A DNA stretch of 40,507 bases from JAYEIA01 sp964472505 (GTDB lineage: Bacteria; Bacteroidota; Bacteroidia; Bacteroidales; JAADGE01), in the NCBI GenBank assembly GCA_964472505.1, contig CAYYQW010000030.1, positions 1 through 40,507 on the forward strand, given 5' to 3'. Position 1 is the stretch's first letter; the number at the start of each line of letters is the position of its first letter. This document shows, one piece after another, positions 8,229 through 15,005 of the stretch. The notes beneath the pieces were generated by a model, which made no database searches, was not told the origin of the DNA, and saw nothing but the letters and a program-made list of their open reading frames with translations. The translations under genes were made by a program, and so were the position numbers.

Positions 8229-8336
8229 AATATCGAACATTTAATATCGAATCAAGAAGTAACTCATTGATTGAATAGGTTTTCGTGCGTAAGCAAAACT
8301 TCAAAATTCATTATTGGGTGTTCAATATTCGATATT
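8229..8336. repeat. Long imperfect inverted repeat (ATATCGAA family)
   Basis: Left arm 8229-8260 contains AATATCGAAC then AATATCGAAT and ends GAAGT. The right arm (8298-8336), read on the minus strand, has AATATCGAAT, ATTGAACA and GAATTTTGAAGT. The arms are related but not identical, with a spacer of about 37 bases. Nothing coding is present. Confidence 0.5.
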
Positions 8337-8512
8337 AAACGACATTTTCAGTTTGCGAATTATTATCCATAACAATTTGATATTCAGTTAATGGGTCAGG
8401 ATGTCTGAAATTAGTTTTATAGTGTCAGTTGTTCTGAATATATTCTCATAAATCACTGATAATCAATTCATGGGTCAAGAGTTCTGAGTTTATAACGGAA
8501 AATGGAAAGCAG

Positions 8513-8531
8513 AAAAAAACCGCTTTGGCGG
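8513..8531 (-). terminator. Putative terminator of the PIN gene
   Basis: On the minus strand CCGC-CAAA-GCGG is followed by seven T's, starting 25 bases after the PIN stop. The stem is only four base pairs but fully GC. It would end the TIR-PIN transcript. Confidence 0.45.
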
Positions 8532-8556
8532 AAGTGATGAGGTGGATATACAGTTT

Positions 8557-9153
8557 TTAAATTTCTGCTGCAAGCGTTGTTATTGTTTTAAGGCTCGTTT
8601 TGGCTGATATTACCTTTTTATTATGTGCTAAGCTAAGTTCTGTATAAGCCAACTCGTAAGCCTCAACTAATTCTGTTCTTTTAAATTTTCTGCTGTTATA
8701 TAAATGGGCAAAATAGGTATATGAATCAGACAACAGACCGTTTAAATCAAGCAATGCCATAACAAAAAGCGTACTTCTGAATCGCAAATTTATTCCTATG
8801 TTTTTTGCAGCATTTATAAATTTTTGGTCGTCTGTTATGATTAACGGAACACCAATTTTTTCTGCCTGACTTAGTATTTCCGCTTCTCCGTAATCAATCC
8901 CTTGTACGCTCTCATACATGCTTAGTGTAACAGCGTCTATTCTTGTGCATAATGACCAGAACCCTCTGTTAGGTTTTAAACGGTCTAATACTCTCCGCCG
9001 GAAAGGCTCAAGGTGAACTTTCCTTTCGTATTCTTCTTTTATTCTTGCTGATATATTTACCTGCTCGAAAATATTATGCAGAAGTTGGTATATGTCGAAG
9101 CGTTCAAGGCAAGAAAGGTTTACAAGAAAATCATTATCAATTAATACTTTCAT
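8557..9153 (-). CDS. PIN-domain protein (putative nuclease), partner of the TIR gene
   Basis: 198 residues with a PIN-like fold: N-terminal strand MKVLIDNDFLVNL with Asp6, an acidic IKEEYER helix (Glu40/Glu41), GIDYGEAEILSQA (Glu90) and LIITDDQKF (Asp108/Asp109), the usual spaced acidic residues of Mg-dependent PIN ribonucleases. It is longer than typical VapC (about 130 residues); the last about 60 residues are helical and of unknown role. It starts 12 bp after the TIR-TM stop and ends before a likely terminator, so the two genes form one unit. No antitoxin-like small gene (VapB, Phd or HTH type) is present. Likely substrate is RNA (family knowledge); a defence or toxin role is inferred from pairing with TIR. 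Alternative: a housekeeping RNA-processing PIN protein. Confidence 0.75.
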   Translation of the reverse strand: MKVLIDNDFLVNLSCLERFDIYQLLHNIFEQVNISARIKEEYERKVHLEPFRRRVLDRLKPNRGFWSLCTRIDAVTLSMYESVQGIDYGEAEILSQAEKIGVPLIITDDQKFINAAKNIGINLRFRSTLFVMALLDLNGLLSDSYTYFAHLYNSRKFKRTELVEAYELAYTELSLAHNKKVISAKTSLKTITTLAAEI

Positions 9154-9165
9154 TTAACTTGTTTT

Positions 9166-9684
9166 TTACCTTCTGCCGCCCCCAAAAAGAAATGACAAAG
9201 CAGCTAAACCTAAACCGACACTGAGTAATGCAAACAAAGCATTTTTTTCATTTTTCTGTTTTTTGTGTTGCTTAACCGCTTGTTTTTCGGCGTTAAGCTG
9301 CTCTTTGATTCTTTGCAATACTATATCAAACGAATTGTCTTCGGCAGGGTTGAAATATATTTCTGTGAAATGTTCAGTTAGAGACCCTGTTAAAACTTTC
9401 TCTTTGGTATAAACGACAATTATTCTGGATTTATCTTTGAATGCGTCAAAGGCAAATTCAATCTCTTCTTTTACAATCTTGCTTAGTTTTGTGTTTAGAA
9501 AGATTATGTACCAATCTGAATTTGCTATTCTGTTTTTCGTTTCATTGTCAAGGTAGGTTTCGGAATTATATCTGTCAGGGAGGTACATTTTAAAACCATG
9601 TACCGCACCTATGGAATGAAGTCTGACGGCAAGAGTTTGTTCTTCATCTGATTTTGGATTGTATGAAACAAATATTGTTTTCAT
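9166..9684 (-). CDS. TIR-domain protein with C-terminal membrane anchor
   Basis: 172 residues. Residues 1-125 resemble a TIR domain: first strand and box 1 KTIFVSYNPKSDEEQTLAV, then NRIANSDWYIIFLNTKLS, then IVKEEIEFAFDAF, where Glu74 lines up with the catalytic glutamate of NAD-cleaving TIR domains (the W..KEI motif of SARM1). A basic, glutamine/lysine-rich linker (about 130-148) precedes a single hydrophobic segment (149-167) and a short GGGRR tail, giving a tail-anchored inner-membrane topology with TIR in the cytoplasm. A good promoter (9702-9734) and AAAGGA upstream of the ATG support the start. It is co-directional and 12 bp from the PIN gene. NADase activity is plausible but unproven; it could be a scaffold TIR. 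Confidence 0.75.
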   Translation of the reverse strand: MKTIFVSYNPKSDEEQTLAVRLHSIGAVHGFKMYLPDRYNSETYLDNETKNRIANSDWYIIFLNTKLSKIVKEEIEFAFDAFKDKSRIIVVYTKEKVLTGSLTEHFTEIYFNPAEDNSFDIVLQRIKEQLNAEKQAVKQHKKQKNEKNALFALLSVGLGLAALSFLFGGGRR

Positions 9685-9701
9685 GGCTGTGTCCTTTTTT
9701 A

Positions 9702-9734
9702 CAAAGTTACGATTGTTTTTTGATAAAAAAGCAA
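9702..9734 (-). promoter_or_regulatory. Putative promoter of the TIR-PIN unit
   Basis: Minus strand: TTG (9732-9734), 22 bases, then TAACTTTG (9702-9709), a full match to TAnnTTTG, ending 17 bases before the TIR ATG. It lies downstream of the terminator at 9760-9789, so the unit has its own promoter. Confidence 0.5.
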
Positions 9735-9759
9735 CCTTAGTATATTATTCTTCTAATAG

Positions 9760-9789
9760 AAAAAAAAAGCAGCTCGAAAGCCGCTTTTT
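9760..9789 (-). terminator. Strong Rho-independent terminator
   Basis: On the minus strand AAAAAGC-g-GCT/TTCG/AGC-t-GCTTTTT with a single C-A mismatch and a UUCG tetraloop, followed by a run of nine T's (complement of 9760-9768). The plus orientation has only five T's, so the minus direction is favoured. Confidence 0.7.
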
Positions 9790-9945
9790 ATCGTTTTGCT
9801 TTTTTCTTTGTGGTTCTGTTAATTTCAATTGTAAGGCGAATAAGAGCGGTTGGTTCTTCTCAATCCAATCGTTCGAAAGGTTTTCAACCATTTCGAGGGT
9901 TTTTCTTTCGATAGACCCTTGAGCGATTACTGAATATATTTGAAA
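9760..9945 (-). ncRNA. Candidate structured small RNA
   Basis: A minus-strand segment of about 185 bases ends in a strong intrinsic terminator (9760-9789) located upstream of the TIR promoter, so something is transcribed here apart from TIR. It contains compact hairpins: CGAAA-t-GGTT/GAA/AACC-TTTCG (about 9882-9902), a GGGT/ACCC stem, and TTGG/CCAA. The only minus-strand open frame (69 codons, 9745-9954) reads through the terminator stem and T-run, which argues against a protein. The 5' end is not defined and no perfect promoter was found. Alternative: a decayed gene or repeat. The family was not recognised. Confidence 0.45.
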
Positions 9946-10010
9946 TATATCCAAATTTCCGACAATGTATATTACGAAAGAGCAGGATATCTAAGAATAA
10001 ATTGTTAAAC

Positions 10011-10042
10011 AGACGCTGCCGGGTCAAAGACGCCGGCAGGTC
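10011..10042 (-). repeat. Palindromic element PE-1 (second intergenic copy)
   Basis: 32 bases nearly identical to 108-140: AGACGCTGCCGGGTC, a short linker, then AGACGCCGGCAGGTC. It starts 15 bases beyond the stop of the Lnb gene on the minus strand. See 6776-6851 for the coding copies. Confidence 0.75.
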
Positions 10043-10056
10043 AGCTTTCTTTATAT

Positions 10057-11226
10057 TTATTTGGTGTAAATAACAGCCGACCTAAACAAAAGTATGAGTG
10101 CAAGCGGTAAAGCGGCGATATCAAAACAGTGGGTTTTAAAAATAAACAATATCAAAAAAGAGATTAATACAAGTGCATTGATTCCAAAATATATTTTTAT
10201 AAGCCGGGCAGCTTTTTTATTTGTAATCAAAAATGCTGCAAACACATGCAGGGGCATAGCCCAGAGAATATTCAGGTTGTTTACAACGGCATCATGATCG
10301 GTAAAAAACCACATAAAGACGATGAGTAAGCCGATAAGTCCCGTTAAAAACAGAAGGATGCGGTCAAGTTCGGCAAAATGTCGTTTTCGTATGTATTCAT
10401 ACACACTTAAAAGAAGCACGATGAGAAATAAAGACCAAAATACAAGTCGCGGGCTCAGAAAAAAAGATTCTTGCAGAGCCGGTTCTTTGGGCTTGTAAAT
10501 AAGGTTATTTTTTTTCACCAAAGGCTCATATTGTCCGTTTTTCATTATTTCGCTGTTGCTTAAAACGGCTTCAAGGTATTTGGGCAGGAAGCTGGCTTGG
10601 CGGGGGCTTACTGTTTGGTCGGCCGGAAGTCCTATTAAGGTATTTATTCCAAAGCGAGCCCAATGTTTTTCCTGCAAATAGCTCAGAAGCATTATGCGAA
10701 ATGTGCTTGAGTCGCCGGCTTCGTGGGAGCCGAATCGGATGTTTTCCTTTGTGGCTTCGGCTAAAACATCGGCCACTCGGGTGGCACAATTATCAAAAAA
10801 GAAATCGTAACGGTAAAATTTATTTTCCGGGCGTGCATTATTTAATAAATAAGTGTAAACATTCTGTTTTTGTTCTCGGCTAAGGTTTAACACTTGCTCT
10901 CTAACGCCGCGTTTCTCACGTTTATAGCTCTGAATGTATTGGCGGTATGGGCTTATACTCAGCATGTAATCGAGCTTTCCTTGAGTAAATTTCAAATAGA
11001 AATTGGGGGTTTCAAAATCAAAGGTTCCGTAATTGAATATTAAATCCACTTGTATGGAGGGATCTTTAATTCGAATGGCTGAATGCCCGAAAGTTGAGTA
11101 AAGTTCATTGCCTGCATCGCAGGTAAGAACACTTATTTCGGCATAAGCCGAGAGATGATTTTGTGCCCGACTGTGTTGTATATACAGACTGAGCAGAAAC
11201 AGAGAAACAAGTATGGTACGTAACAT
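10057..11226 (-). CDS. lnb: Lnb-type lipoprotein N-acyltransferase (DUF4105 family)
   Basis: 389 residues. A signal peptide (about 1-21, ending HSRAQ) leads to a periplasmic DUF4105 domain (about 25-235), now linked in Bacteroides to Lnb, which N-acylates the N-terminal cysteine of outer-membrane lipoproteins. Visible conserved residues are STFGHSAIRI (His48) and FFFDNCATRV (Cys147), a likely Cys-His catalytic pair as in papain-like folds. Five hydrophobic segments follow (about 255-385), the Lnb-like C-terminal membrane domain. The stop of pfkA is four bases upstream, so they are co-transcribed. The family assignment is strong; the N-acyltransferase reaction rests on the Bacteroides homologue and was not distinguished here from other DUF4105 paralogues. 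Confidence 0.85.
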   Translation of the reverse strand: MLRTILVSLFLLSLYIQHSRAQNHLSAYAEISVLTCDAGNELYSTFGHSAIRIKDPSIQVDLIFNYGTFDFETPNFYLKFTQGKLDYMLSISPYRQYIQSYKREKRGVREQVLNLSREQKQNVYTYLLNNARPENKFYRYDFFFDNCATRVADVLAEATKENIRFGSHEAGDSSTFRIMLLSYLQEKHWARFGINTLIGLPADQTVSPRQASFLPKYLEAVLSNSEIMKNGQYEPLVKKNNLIYKPKEPALQESFFLSPRLVFWSLFLIVLLLSVYEYIRKRHFAELDRILLFLTGLIGLLIVFMWFFTDHDAVVNNLNILWAMPLHVFAAFLITNKKAARLIKIYFGINALVLISFLILFIFKTHCFDIAALPLALILLFRSAVIYTK

Positions 11227-11230
11227 AGTA

Positions 11231-12202
11231 TCAGCTTAAAAGTTTGGCTACTCTCAGCAGCTCTTCATTAAGGGTTCGTTTTCCTTTTATGGTTTTATTG
11301 AACGGAATATGTGCTACTTCATGATTAGAATATCCCACCATTATGCTTCGCTGATTATCGGTAAGGGCATCAACGGCTGCCACGCCCAGTCGGCTGGCCA
11401 GAAAGCGATCAAAGGCTGTGGGTGAACCGCCGCGTTGCATGTGTCCCAATACGTTTACGCGCATGTTGGTAAGTCCCAATTCGGCTTTCATTTTTTTTGC
11501 AATTTTTTCGGCTCCTCCGAGATTATTGCCTTCAGCCACAATGATAATTTTCGACAATTTATCGGACTTTTGTAATATTTCTTTGAGTTGTTCTTCCTGT
11601 CCTTCTACTTCCGGAATAAGAATGGCTTCGGCGCCGGTGGCTATTCCGGCGTTTAAGGCAATAAAACCGGCATCGCGGCCCATAACTTCAATAAAAAAGG
11701 TTCGGTCATGCGCGCTTGCCGTATCTTTAATTCTGTCGATGGCTTCGGTTACGGTGTTTAGAGCCGTATCGTAGCCTATGGTATAATCGGTTCCGAACAT
11801 GTCGTTATCAATGGTTCCGGGTATTCCCACAAAGGGGATATCGTATTCTTGTGAAAAAATACTTGCGCCTCTGAAGGTGCCGTCACCGCCGATTACAATG
11901 CAGGCATCAACTTGGTATTTCTCAAGATTTTTATAAGCTTTTTTTCGTCCTTCTTGGGTTTTAAATTCCTCACTTCTTGCTGTTTTGATTTTTGTTCCGC
12001 CTCGCTGAATGATATTTTTTACATCTTCCGAAGTGTATTCTTTAAATTCTTCTTCTATCATTCCGTGGTATCCGCGGTTTATGGCAACAACTTTAATGTT
12101 TTGTGCCGCAGCTGTTCTTACAACAGCTCTTACAGCAGCATTCATTCCGGGGGCATCACCTCCGGAGGTTAGGACTGATATTTTCTTGATTTTGTGATTC
12201 AT
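11231..12202 (-). CDS. pfkA: ATP-dependent 6-phosphofructokinase
   Basis: Phosphorylates fructose 6-phosphate to fructose 1,6-bisphosphate in glycolysis. 323 residues, the normal length of a bacterial PfkA. Motifs: TSGGDAPGMN (12-21), GGDGT (105-109), PGTIDND with catalytic Asp132, EVMGRDAGF and GHMQRGGSPTAFDR. Gly108 and Gly129 occupy the two positions that distinguish ATP-using from PPi-using enzymes, so ATP is the expected donor. The gene lies between a PPi-type paralogue upstream (114-bp gap) and lnb downstream (4-bp gap), all on the minus strand. Identification is secure. Confidence 0.96.
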   Translation of the reverse strand: MNHKIKKISVLTSGGDAPGMNAAVRAVVRTAAAQNIKVVAINRGYHGMIEEEFKEYTSEDVKNIIQRGGTKIKTARSEEFKTQEGRKKAYKNLEKYQVDACIVIGGDGTFRGASIFSQEYDIPFVGIPGTIDNDMFGTDYTIGYDTALNTVTEAIDRIKDTASAHDRTFFIEVMGRDAGFIALNAGIATGAEAILIPEVEGQEEQLKEILQKSDKLSKIIIVAEGNNLGGAEKIAKKMKAELGLTNMRVNVLGHMQRGGSPTAFDRFLASRLGVAAVDALTDNQRSIMVGYSNHEVAHIPFNKTIKGKRTLNEELLRVAKLLS

Positions 12203-12316
12203 TCTTTATCTTCTGTTATTGATTTAATATTTCGTTTATAAACATAAATTTTCCTGCACAAGCCGAGTTCGATATCTTTAGTAATGTGATAAAGTTCTGC
12301 GGCAGGCGTAAATTTT

Positions 12317-13510
12317 TTATCTTTCGCTGGTCATTATAAAAAGCGGGGTCATTTCAAAGCTTTTGTATAAAGGACGCAGTCTTTCGATATTATAGAATTT
12401 ATTGATATTTACCAATTTCGATTCGCTTACTACCACATCTATGGGAATATTGTCGTAGCGGCCGTTTTGTAAAACCACAAGTCTTCCGTGCACACCTTTA
12501 AGAATCAGGTCTAAAGAAAGATTTCCGTAGGCCATGGGCACAATGGAGTCAATGGCGTCCGGGTCGCCGCCGCGAACCAAATAACCTAATTTTTGATTGA
12601 TGGTTCTTATGGTTTTTCCTTTGTTGTATTTGGGCGACAGCTTTTTCAGCTTATCGGAAACCAAATCACCGATTCCACCCAATTTAGCATGGCCGTATTG
12701 GTCTTTTTCTGCTTCTTTGAAAACCATTTCGCTTCCGGCAAATTTTGCGCCTTCCGATACCAATACCACGGAATATTTACTTGGATTTTGGTTTCGGTCT
12801 TCGGTCATGAGTTCGGCAAGTTTTTCAATGTTGAATTCATATTCCGGAATTACGCAGCGATTGGCAGCTCCGGCCATGGTGGGGAGCATAGCGGTAAAAC
12901 CGGCATAGCGCCCGAATACTTCCAAAACCAGAAAGCGTTCGTGAGAGCCTGCCGAAGTACGCAGAGTATTTGTCATGTGTATGGTACGTGTTACACAGGT
13001 ACTGAATCCGATGCAATAATCGGTTCCCGGCACGTCGTTGTCCATGGTTTTGGGAATGGCCACCAATTTTACGCCTTCTTTATAAAGCCTTACGGCATAG
13101 CTGAGCGTATCATCGCCGCCTATGGGAATGAGAAAGTCAATATTTAAAAAGTTGAGATTTTTCAGCACCTCGGGTGTAAGGTCGTTAAATTCTTTGTCGT
13201 ATTTATCTTTAAGATGTTCCGGTACGGCATTTTTCGGCAGGTGGCTCGGACGTGTTCGTGAGCTGTGCAGAAAGGTACCGCCGGTGCGTCCGGCTTTATT
13301 TACGATATTTTCGGTCAGTTCAATGTAGTTATTTGAGTTGTCGGCTTTTTTATCTCGGATAATCTCCATGACACCGGCCCAACCTCTGCGCAGACCAATT
13401 ACTCTGTATCCTTCACGAATGGCTCTAATGGTAATGGCTCGTATGGCCGGGTTAAGCCCGGGCACATCACCGCCTCCGGTTAAAATGGCTATGGTTTTTT
13501 TGCTGCTCAT
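12317..13510 (-). CDS. Probable PPi-dependent phosphofructokinase
   Basis: 397 residues from the ATG at 13508-13510; an in-frame TTG six bases upstream is less likely. Phosphofructokinase motifs: GGGDVPGLNPAIRA near the N-terminus, GGDDT (131-135), PKTMDND (153-159), EVFGRYAGF and YLVRGGDPDAID. Asp134 and Lys154 replace the two glycines of ATP-type enzymes; these are the known signature of pyrophosphate-dependent phosphofructokinase, which is reversible and can serve glycolysis and gluconeogenesis. The donor is therefore predicted PPi, though some proteins with this signature differ. It starts two bases after the stop of the SiaC gene, so translation is probably coupled. Confidence 0.88.
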   Translation of the reverse strand: MSSKKTIAILTGGGDVPGLNPAIRAITIRAIREGYRVIGLRRGWAGVMEIIRDKKADNSNNYIELTENIVNKAGRTGGTFLHSSRTRPSHLPKNAVPEHLKDKYDKEFNDLTPEVLKNLNFLNIDFLIPIGGDDTLSYAVRLYKEGVKLVAIPKTMDNDVPGTDYCIGFSTCVTRTIHMTNTLRTSAGSHERFLVLEVFGRYAGFTAMLPTMAGAANRCVIPEYEFNIEKLAELMTEDRNQNPSKYSVVLVSEGAKFAGSEMVFKEAEKDQYGHAKLGGIGDLVSDKLKKLSPKYNKGKTIRTINQKLGYLVRGGDPDAIDSIVPMAYGNLSLDLILKGVHGRLVVLQNGRYDNIPIDVVVSESKLVNINKFYNIERLRPLYKSFEMTPLFIMTSER

Positions 13511-13512
13511 GG

Positions 13513-13905
13513 TCAATTATTTTCTATTTGTATTAAATTAAATTGTAATCCGCTTATCAGCATAAAGTCTTCTGCATCTTCTATAATATCGGTATCTTTT
13601 TCGTGGTAGAACCAATTAATTGTGAGTTTGCCGCCGCCGGTTTTGAAGTTTTTTAGGATTTTCAGAATTTCTATAATTTTCTTGGAAGAACTGGTATTAT
13701 AGTATGTGAGTTTAAAATTAAAAATTAATGAGTTATTATTATCTGCGGTGTATTGTCTGAGCCAGTCAATAAGCGGATTGTAAAATTCATGTATTTCTTC
13801 GATATAGGATTCTCCGGCTATTGTACATATGCCGTTCTCGCTGTCAAAATTGACTTCGGGTTTATAAAATTCATCTTCATTGGTTTTGATAATGAGGTTT
13901 TGCAT
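13513..13905 (-). CDS. SiaC-family regulatory phosphoprotein (DUF1987)
   Basis: 130 residues from the ATG at 13903-13905; the family begins with this short strand (MQNLIIKT), so the upstream in-frame TTG is rejected. Conserved features are KPEVNFD near the start and NFKLTYYNTSSSKKIIEIL, where Thr71 corresponds in position to the phosphorylated threonine of Pseudomonas SiaC. In that system a kinase (SiaB) phosphorylates and a PP2C-type phosphatase (SiaA) dephosphorylates SiaC, controlling a c-di-GMP synthase. No SiaB or GGDEF gene is visible, but an SpoIIE phosphatase is encoded 1.1 kb upstream at 15006-18284. It is 2 bp from the PPi-phosphofructokinase gene. The target here is unknown. Confidence 0.85.
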   Translation of the reverse strand: MQNLIIKTNEDEFYKPEVNFDSENGICTIAGESYIEEIHEFYNPLIDWLRQYTADNNNSLIFNFKLTYYNTSSSKKIIEILKILKNFKTGGGKLTINWFYHEKDTDIIEDAEDFMLISGLQFNLIQIENN

Positions 13906-13926
13906 TTCTTTCGTATGGTTTGCCTG

Positions 13927-13934
13927 CAAAGTTA
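13927..13934 (-). promoter_or_regulatory. Putative -7 element of the siaC-phosphofructokinase operon
   Basis: TAACTTTG on the minus strand, a full match to TAnnTTTG, ending 21 bases before the ATG at 13905. No clear TTG at -33. Confidence 0.4.
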
Positions 13935-14028
13935 TGGTATTATTATGAAAAAAGATAAAGCATTTTTGAGTTTTTGATAATAATCACTTTGTGTTTGATT
14001 AATTGGTGTCTGTCTATAAAGTCAAGAG

Positions 14029-14170
14029 TTTGAGCTATAATGATCAAGTTCGAGCTGATATGCTGAGCAAGGCCGAAGTGCTTTTAGATTTTGAAAATCA
14101 GGGAGTTTGCTAATGGAATCGGCCGTTTTCAAAATGGATATAACGATGAAATTGGGCATTATAGTCAAAT
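14029..14170. repeat. Long imperfect palindrome (about 140 bp)
   Basis: The outer arms TTTGA(G)CTATAATG (14029-14042) and CATTATAGTCAAA (14158-14170) face each other. Inner matches include GGCCGA (14071-14076) with TCGGCC (14119-14124), around a central GATTTTGAAAATC (14087-14099). It begins right at the stop of the DUF4296 gene and may fold in its 3' end. No gene is seen in 13935-14171. Confidence 0.45.
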
Positions 14171-14171
14171 T

Positions 14172-14933
14172 TTAATTAAAGTCGTTTCTTTCCAAACGAA
14201 TATTTTTCACACTTGCATGCTTATCGGTGGTTCCCAAGCTGTGGTTTAGAACCCAGCAGGTAATTTCCGACAATTCTTTATCGGGGTCTGTTCGGATGAA
14301 TACTTCATGGCTCTCAAACTCTCCGTCTTTCTTGATGTTCCCGGCACTGTTTTCTTCACTTGTACCGTCGGCATACTTTACCAGTATGGTCATACGTTGC
14401 GCTATTGACCCGTCGTCGGGAAAAAGCTTTATTTCGGCAGATAAGGTATAAAGTCCGTGTTCCGGTTCTCTGATTTTATGAGTAATGGGATTGGTTCTTC
14501 CTTGTTCAGGCAGAGCCCAGGCTGTTTTTCTTGTCCACAGGTTGGTGCTGTCTGTTTCGACTTCTGCTTGTTCGTTTCTTGCCGGAAAACGGATACTATC
14601 GTCCATTGTTCTGAGTTCGGCAATGATTTCTTGATATATTCTCAGGTAGGTTTCGGTATTGCGAGAATAGTATTCCAGATTTTTTTCAAATTCTTGCCGA
14701 CTGATGTTATGCTTTTTAAATACGTAGCTGTATATGTTTACCTCATCATCTGTTTTAATTTGGCTTGACAGATGTTTGGCACTTACCGTGCCGTCAGCCA
14801 GATGCATATCCATAAGTATTTCTTTAAATTCATCGGGCGGGAGATGATCTCCGGACTTACCGCCGCAGCCGATAAACTGAATCGGAACAATTAAAAAGAG
14901 CAGTAAGTTCAGCATTTGTCGGAACGAACTCAT
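14172..14933 (-). CDS. DUF4296 lipoprotein
   Basis: 253 residues. The N-terminus has a hydrophobic stretch (LNLLLFLIVPIQ) ending in a lipobox FIGC, so it is a predicted lipoprotein with mature Cys23. Residues about 32-110 match DUF4296, a Bacteroidota-specific domain with LPPDEFKEILMDMHLADG and later HNISRQEFEKNLEYYSRN. The C-terminal half is rich in beta strands and unassigned. A later ATG at 14912-14914 is also possible and would leave a shorter, more typical signal. A candidate -7 box lies at 14956-14963. It stands between siaC and the SpoIIE sensor on the same strand. The function of DUF4296 is not known. Confidence 0.8.
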   Translation of the reverse strand: MSSFRQMLNLLLFLIVPIQFIGCGGKSGDHLPPDEFKEILMDMHLADGTVSAKHLSSQIKTDDEVNIYSYVFKKHNISRQEFEKNLEYYSRNTETYLRIYQEIIAELRTMDDSIRFPARNEQAEVETDSTNLWTRKTAWALPEQGRTNPITHKIREPEHGLYTLSAEIKLFPDDGSIAQRMTILVKYADGTSEENSAGNIKKDGEFESHEVFIRTDPDKELSEITCWVLNHSLGTTDKHASVKNIRLERNDFN

Positions 14934-14955
14934 AGTTTATTATATTTGTGAAAAA

Positions 14956-14963
14956 CAAAAGTA
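14956..14963 (-). promoter_or_regulatory. Possible -7 element of the DUF4296 gene
   Basis: TACTTTTG on the minus strand matches TAnnTTTG, 22 bases before the ATG. No suitable -33 TTG, so weak. Confidence 0.3.
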
Positions 14964-15005
14964 ATATAAGAATTGAAATTGAGAAACGCCAATTTAATTT
15001 TTATT

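Larger units (their letters stand above)
7493..8512. other. Non-coding repeat mosaic downstream of the kinase
   Basis: About 1 kb with no convincing gene. It holds a heptamer-family remnant (about 7500-7530), hairpins at 7537-7560 and 7592-7617, a near-identical 22-base direct repeat (7772-7793 and 8178-8199), a long inverted repeat (8229-8336) and a diverged 24-base direct repeat (8385-8408 and 8464-8487). Open frames here, such as a 111-codon one at 7661-7996, run through these repeats and lack family resemblance. The segment resembles an accumulation site for small mobile repeats. Confidence 0.6.

Noticed and set aside
8557..9153. VapC toxin of a classic VapBC pair
   Set aside because: No VapB-like small gene is adjacent, the protein is much longer than VapC, and the partner is a TIR-membrane protein.
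9659..9922. Plus-strand open frame of 87 codons over the TIR start and ncRNA region
   Set aside because: Overlaps the TIR start on the opposite strand and the terminator; Phe/Ser-rich shadow.
9745..9954. Minus-strand open frame of 69 codons upstream of TIR
   Set aside because: It translates through a strong terminator hairpin and its T-run; the hairpins point to a structured RNA rather than a protein.
12203..12310. Minus-strand frame downstream of the PPi-phosphofructokinase, readable as a 43-codon peptide in another frame
   Set aside because: No start codon near its beginning; the enzyme already ends at a typical C-terminus, so neither a frameshift nor a separate gene is supported.
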